Origin: Syntrophaceae bacterium
GTDB lineage: Bacteria; Desulfobacterota; DTXE01
DNA length: 10,093 nucleotides
Direction of reading: 5' to 3'
NCBI GenBank assembly: GCA_012962595.1
Contig: DTXE01000029.1
Location: forward strand, 1-10,093
The translations under genes and the position numbers were made by a program. A model generated the notes under the pieces. That model had not been told where the DNA came from and ran no database searches. It saw nothing but the letters and a program-made list of their open reading frames with translations. Below, one piece after another: positions 7,239-10,093 of the stretch. Numbering within the stretch: the stretch's first letter is position 1; each line of letters starts with the position of its first letter.

Positions 7239-7292
7239 CTGAGCGAAGATTATATGTGTGCAGTGAGGTACCCACTGAGGTGAGCGGGAAGG
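7239..7292. repeat. Dispersed 54-bp repeat, copy 2 (between thiC and hrcA)
   Basis: Second copy of the repeat at 91-144, in the same plus-strand orientation, which is opposite to the surrounding genes. Differences cluster in the loop of the small hairpin. Here CAGTGAG-GTA-CCCACTG (7261-7277) can form an additional stem. The copy begins 12 nt beyond the thiC stop and ends about 30 nt upstream of the hrcA -35 box, so on the minus strand it is the 3' untranslated region of thiC. It may serve as a processing or termination structure there, but no T-run follows. Confidence 0.75.
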
Positions 7293-7303
7293 CAACCGAG
7301 AGA

Positions 7304-8590
7304 TTATCTTCTTTTAAAATAGGCCCTTACTAATTTTATGGCGCAGAAGTCACCACACATAGTGCAAACATCCTTTGTTTTAGGTTGACTTTGGTTTCGA
7401 TAAAGTCTGGCCCTATCGGGATCTATGGAGAGGCTAATCTGCCTTTCCCAGTCTAACCTCTTTCTAGCCTTGGACATTTTGTTGTCCTTCTCCATAGCCC
7501 CTTTGTTTCCCCTAGCTATGTCTGCGGCATGGGCTGCAATTCTGGCAGCGATAACTCCCTCTCTCACATCCTGAACCGAAGGGAGCTTTAGATGCTCAGC
7601 AGGGGTCACATAACAGAGAAAATCTGCACCAGCCATGCCTGCTATGGCACCCCCTATAGCCCCTGCAATATGGTCATAACCTGATGCAATATCGGTGGTA
7701 AGGGGCCCAAGCACATAAAAAGGGGCTCCTTTGCATATCTTCTTTTCCAAAAGGACATTGGCCTCAATCTGATTCATGGGCATATGTCCAGGGCCTTCAA
7801 TCATCACCTGAACGCCCCTTTCCCAGGCCCTATCTCTTAATTCTCCCAAAAGTAGAAGCTCCTGTACCTGTGCCCTATCGGTGGCATCTGCCAGGCAGCC
7901 AGGCCGAAGTCCATCACCTAGGCTCAGAGTCACATCGTATTTACGGGCAATCTCAAGTAGCCGATCATAATACTGGTAAAGGGGATTCTCCTTTTTGTTA
8001 TATATCATCCAGGTGGTCAAAAATGCTCCACCTCGGCTCACGATATCGGTAAGACGCCTTTGTCTTCTTAGCTTATCTAAGGTATAGAGGGTGATACCGC
8101 AGTGAACCGTCATAAAATCGACACCATCTTTAGCTTGTTTTTCGATGATTTCAAAAATTCCATCTTCCGTCAAGTGAACAATCCCCCCCTCTTTTTTAAT
8201 AGCCTCAATAGCTGCCTGATAAATAGGGACTGTTCCAAATGGTATGGTAGTATGTTTGATGAGGGTTCTCCTGATATGGTCTAGATCTCCTCCAGTACTA
8301 AGATCCATTACCGTATCTGCACCTACCTCTATAGACACCTTAAGCTTCTCAAGCTCCTGATCAAGATCGGTATAATCCGAGGATGTGCCTATATTAGAGT
8401 TGACTTTAATGGACAGACTCCTTCCAATCCCTTTAGGTTTCAATCCCTTGTGGTTCACATTGGCGGGGATGACTGTATAGCCCTGGGCCACATCACATCG
8501 TATAACCTCAGGGTCTATCCCTTCACATTTGGCCACATATTTCATGGCTGGTGTGATGATACCATTTCTTGCCTGTTCTAACTGGGTCAT
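7304..8590 (-). CDS. thiC: Phosphomethylpyrimidine synthase ThiC (HMP-P synthase, radical SAM)
   Basis: A 428-residue short-form ThiC, lacking the N-terminal extension of the ~600-residue enterobacterial enzymes. It converts aminoimidazole ribotide to HMP-P in the cytosol, with S-adenosylmethionine and a 4Fe-4S cluster. Visible landmarks: NVNHKG (45-50), [19 protein letters not shown] (64-82), DLSTGGDLD (96-104), HCGIT (163-167), SLGDGLRPG (223-231), EGPGHMP (265-271), [14 protein letters not shown] (295-308) and YVTPAEHL (327-334). The cluster motif near the C-terminus is C409-TM-C412-GDF-C416, i.e. CX2CX3C, one residue shorter than the CX2CX4C of the well-studied enzymes. It starts 6 nt after thiDN, whose final codons contain GGAGG, so the two are very probably co-transcribed. 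Confidence 0.97.
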   Translation of the reverse strand: MTQLEQARNGIITPAMKYVAKCEGIDPEVIRCDVAQGYTVIPANVNHKGLKPKGIGRSLSIKVNSNIGTSSDYTDLDQELEKLKVSIEVGADTVMDLSTGGDLDHIRRTLIKHTTIPFGTVPIYQAAIEAIKKEGGIVHLTEDGIFEIIEKQAKDGVDFMTVHCGITLYTLDKLRRQRRLTDIVSRGGAFLTTWMIYNKKENPLYQYYDRLLEIARKYDVTLSLGDGLRPGCLADATDRAQVQELLLLGELRDRAWERGVQVMIEGPGHMPMNQIEANVLLEKKICKGAPFYVLGPLTTDIASGYDHIAGAIGGAIAGMAGADFLCYVTPAEHLKLPSVQDVREGVIAARIAAHAADIARGNKGAMEKDNKMSKARKRLDWERQISLSIDPDRARLYRNQSQPKTKDVCTMCGDFCAIKLVRAYFKRR

Positions 8591-8596
8591 ATCTTT

Positions 8597-9943
8597 TTAA
8601 AAACCTCCGGCTTTTAGTATCTTGTGTACTACATCCATAGGATCTCGACCAATTACCCTTATCATTGGTTCCTTACCTACATCTCCCTTATCAAAGATGA
8701 TATCAGGTACAAGACCCTCTTCTTTTACTATGGTTTCTATACCCCATTTAAGCGATGAACCTTCCCTTTCTTTGACTTTCTCTGGCTCATATTGCCTGTC
8801 AAAGCTACGAACTCTGAATTTTAGTAACTTACATCTTTTTATGAAGTTTTCATCAAACCGGATATTCATAGCGGCCCTCAACTGTTTATCATATTTCATC
8901 ACTGTAAGAATTACCTGAGCTATGTGCCTAGAGGCTCCAAATTCTGGATGGGAGACAGTAGCAATAGAATCCCTAAAGGCTACTATCCGTCCAGGGATGG
9001 CTGCTATATCTTGGGGAGAGGTGGCATATGGAAGAGCAAAACCCAGATTAGATTGAACTTCTGGGATAAGGAATCCTATGGGTTTCTGCTTTAAGATGTT
9101 AATAGCCTCTTTCAGTTCCTCTATGGCATGATATTTGGCCATCTCTCTTGCTATTGGTGCGTATGGATTTACTGGACCATGTCCCTTTCCTATATCAAGG
9201 GAAAAGCGAATAGCGTTGGTGATAAACTGCTTGGCCTTTTGAATTGCTTTAAAAACAGGCTCCCCTTGAGCTATAAATGTAGAAATGGCTGCAGAATAAG
9301 AGCAACCTGTTCCATGGGTATTTTTGGTTTCAATTCTCTCTGCGGTATATTCGAAAAATTCCTTACCATCATACAGCAAATCCAAGGCCTTCCCATCTTC
9401 AAGGTGTCCACCTTTTATAAGAACATTTTTAGGACCCAGGTGATATATGGCCTTTGCAGCCTTTTCTAGGTCTTTTAAATTCCTGATCTCTATTCCGCAC
9501 AAAGCTGATGCCTCTGGAATGTTTGGGGTTAGCACAAAGGTAAGTGGCAGCAAATGAGATTTTAGAGCTCCATGTGCCTGCCTAGAAAGGAGAACATGTC
9601 CACTTTTGGCTACCATAACTGGATCAACAATTACCTTGTCTATTTTATACTTGCGGATCTTACCTGCAACTATCTTGAGTATCTTGGCGTTTGCCAACAT
9701 TCCAACCTTAACTGCGTCGGCCCCAATATCCTTCAAGACAGCATCTATTTGTTTGCCCACAAATGATTCAGGAACTCCTAAGACGGCCTCAATCCCTACA
9801 GTATTTTGGGCAGTCAGGGCGGTAATCACACTCATTCCATAGCTTCCCAGAAGAGTTATAGTCTTTATATCGGCTTGAATACCAGCTCCCCCACCTGAGT
9901 CTGATCCTGCAATGGTCAAAACCTTTTTCATGTCTTTCATCAT
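8597..9943 (-). CDS. thiDN: Bifunctional HMP/HMP-P kinase and thiamine-phosphate synthase (ThiD-ThiN fusion)
   Basis: A 448-residue fusion. Residues about 6-262 are a ThiD ribokinase-fold kinase: IAGSDSGGGAGIQAD (11-25), VDPVMVAKSG (106-115), LTPNIPEA (138-145), IKGGH (176-180) and the anion-hole motif NTHGTGCSYSAA (208-219). Residues about 275-446 are ThiN, an alternative thiamine-phosphate synthase unrelated to ThiE: PEVQSNLGFALP (294-305), AIPGRI (315-320), EFGASRHIAQVILT (334-347) and RAAMNIRF (356-363). The protein phosphorylates HMP(-P) and joins it to thiazole phosphate. ThiDN is best known from archaea and some anaerobic or thermophilic bacteria. I start at ATG 9943, with AAGAGG 10 nt upstream; 9940 and 9931 are also possible. 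The frame stays open to 10090, but those codons lie opposite a uL6 fragment and do not look like ThiD. No TPP riboswitch is visible upstream. Confidence 0.95.
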   Translation of the reverse strand: MMKDMKKVLTIAGSDSGGGAGIQADIKTITLLGSYGMSVITALTAQNTVGIEAVLGVPESFVGKQIDAVLKDIGADAVKVGMLANAKILKIVAGKIRKYKIDKVIVDPVMVAKSGHVLLSRQAHGALKSHLLPLTFVLTPNIPEASALCGIEIRNLKDLEKAAKAIYHLGPKNVLIKGGHLEDGKALDLLYDGKEFFEYTAERIETKNTHGTGCSYSAAISTFIAQGEPVFKAIQKAKQFITNAIRFSLDIGKGHGPVNPYAPIAREMAKYHAIEELKEAINILKQKPIGFLIPEVQSNLGFALPYATSPQDIAAIPGRIVAFRDSIATVSHPEFGASRHIAQVILTVMKYDKQLRAAMNIRFDENFIKRCKLLKFRVRSFDRQYEPEKVKEREGSSLKWGIETIVKEEGLVPDIIFDKGDVGKEPMIRVIGRDPMDVVHKILKAGGF

Positions 9944-9968
9944 GTGAAAATAGCCTCTTATTTGGAGA

Positions 9969-9995
9969 CAGGAGGATTGAGGGGAAAACCTCCTG
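9969..9995. other. Perfect 7-bp inverted repeat at the edge of the uL6 fragment
   Basis: CAGGAGG (9969-9975) and CCTCCTG (9989-9995) form a perfect dyad around a 13-nt loop. It straddles the point where recognisable uL6 coding sequence and higher GC begin. On the minus strand it lies 26 nt before the thiDN start, where it could form a leader hairpin. No T-run follows it, so it is not a clear terminator. It may instead mark a recombination or assembly join. Confidence 0.35.
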
Positions 9996-10093
9996 CTCGG
10001 GCTCAGCCACCCGGTAGAGATGGCGGTGCCGGACGGAATCTCGGTATCGGTCGAGGGAAACACGAAAATCAAGATCGAAGGCATCGACAAGCA
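9981..10093 (+). CDS. rplF: Internal fragment of ribosomal protein uL6 (rplF), 5' part missing, runs off the window
   Basis: The plus-strand frame with codons from 9981 translates to about 37 residues that read like the start of the second domain of uL6: LGLSHPVE (9999-10019) followed by [13 protein letters not shown] and ending GIDKQ at the edge. In the family the phrases 'GxSHPVE' and 'GIDKQ' sit in the middle of the protein, so roughly the first half is absent. An in-frame TGA at 9978 closes the frame upstream, and I found no continuation in the other frames. Base composition is visibly GC-richer here, with codons such as CTC, CTG, CCG and GTC unlike the neighbouring genes. No other ribosomal protein gene is present. 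Either a truncated foreign copy or a chimeric join is likely. Confidence 0.7.

Noticed and set aside
9944..10090. N-terminal extension of the thiDN frame to 10090
   Set aside because: The added ~49 codons do not resemble ThiD, which begins at KKVLTIAGSDSGGGAG, and they lie antisense to clear uL6 coding sequence of different composition.

Overview
The window looks like a chromosomal segment of moderate GC from an anaerobic or deep-branching bacterium. A Gram-negative-type envelope is suggested by a lipoprotein resembling penicillin-binding-protein activators. A Desulfobacterota-like (former Deltaproteobacteria) or similarly placed thermophilic lineage would fit the gene content: hrcA-grpE-dnaK order, a histone-deacetylase-like amidohydrolase, ThiD-ThiN fusion and short-form ThiC. 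This placement is inference from gene content only; no rRNA or other firm marker is present.

Layout, left to right. Positions 1-195 are a non-coding leader with one copy of a 54-bp dispersed repeat and a GNRA-capped hairpin. They precede a small plus-strand membrane protein gene (196-465) of the UPF0016/GDT1 cation-transporter family. Positions 466-601 are a short convergent gap. From there to about 9943 every gene is on the minus strand, so transcription runs right to left: thiDN (8597-9943) and thiC (7304-8590), 6 nt apart; a gap (7137-7303) holding the second copy of the dispersed repeat and a strong-looking promoter; then hrcA, grpE, dnaK, a TPR plus periplasmic-binding lipoprotein gene, and a histone-deacetylase-family gene ending at 602. 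The last ~110 bases (about 9981-10093) are GC-richer and encode, on the plus strand, an internal piece of ribosomal protein uL6 with no 5' half.

How the genes work together. ThiC makes HMP-P from AIR, the ThiD domain phosphorylates it to HMP-PP, and the ThiN domain joins it to thiazole phosphate, so the two genes cover the pyrimidine branch and condensation of thiamine synthesis. HrcA is the expected repressor of the heat-shock operon, GrpE the nucleotide exchange factor and DnaK the Hsp70. dnaJ is not next to dnaK; the lipoprotein and deacetylase-like genes occupy that place.

The most notable points are: a promoter before hrcA whose 17-bp spacer is filled by a perfect inverted repeat unlike CIRCE; a lipoprotein gene whose signal peptide lies upstream of any ATG/GTG/TTG start and may begin at ATT; the dispersed repeat upstream of the UPF0016 gene and again between thiC and hrcA; and the uL6 fragment at the right edge, which may be an assembly join. 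I did not find convincing evidence of a wholly new multi-gene system.
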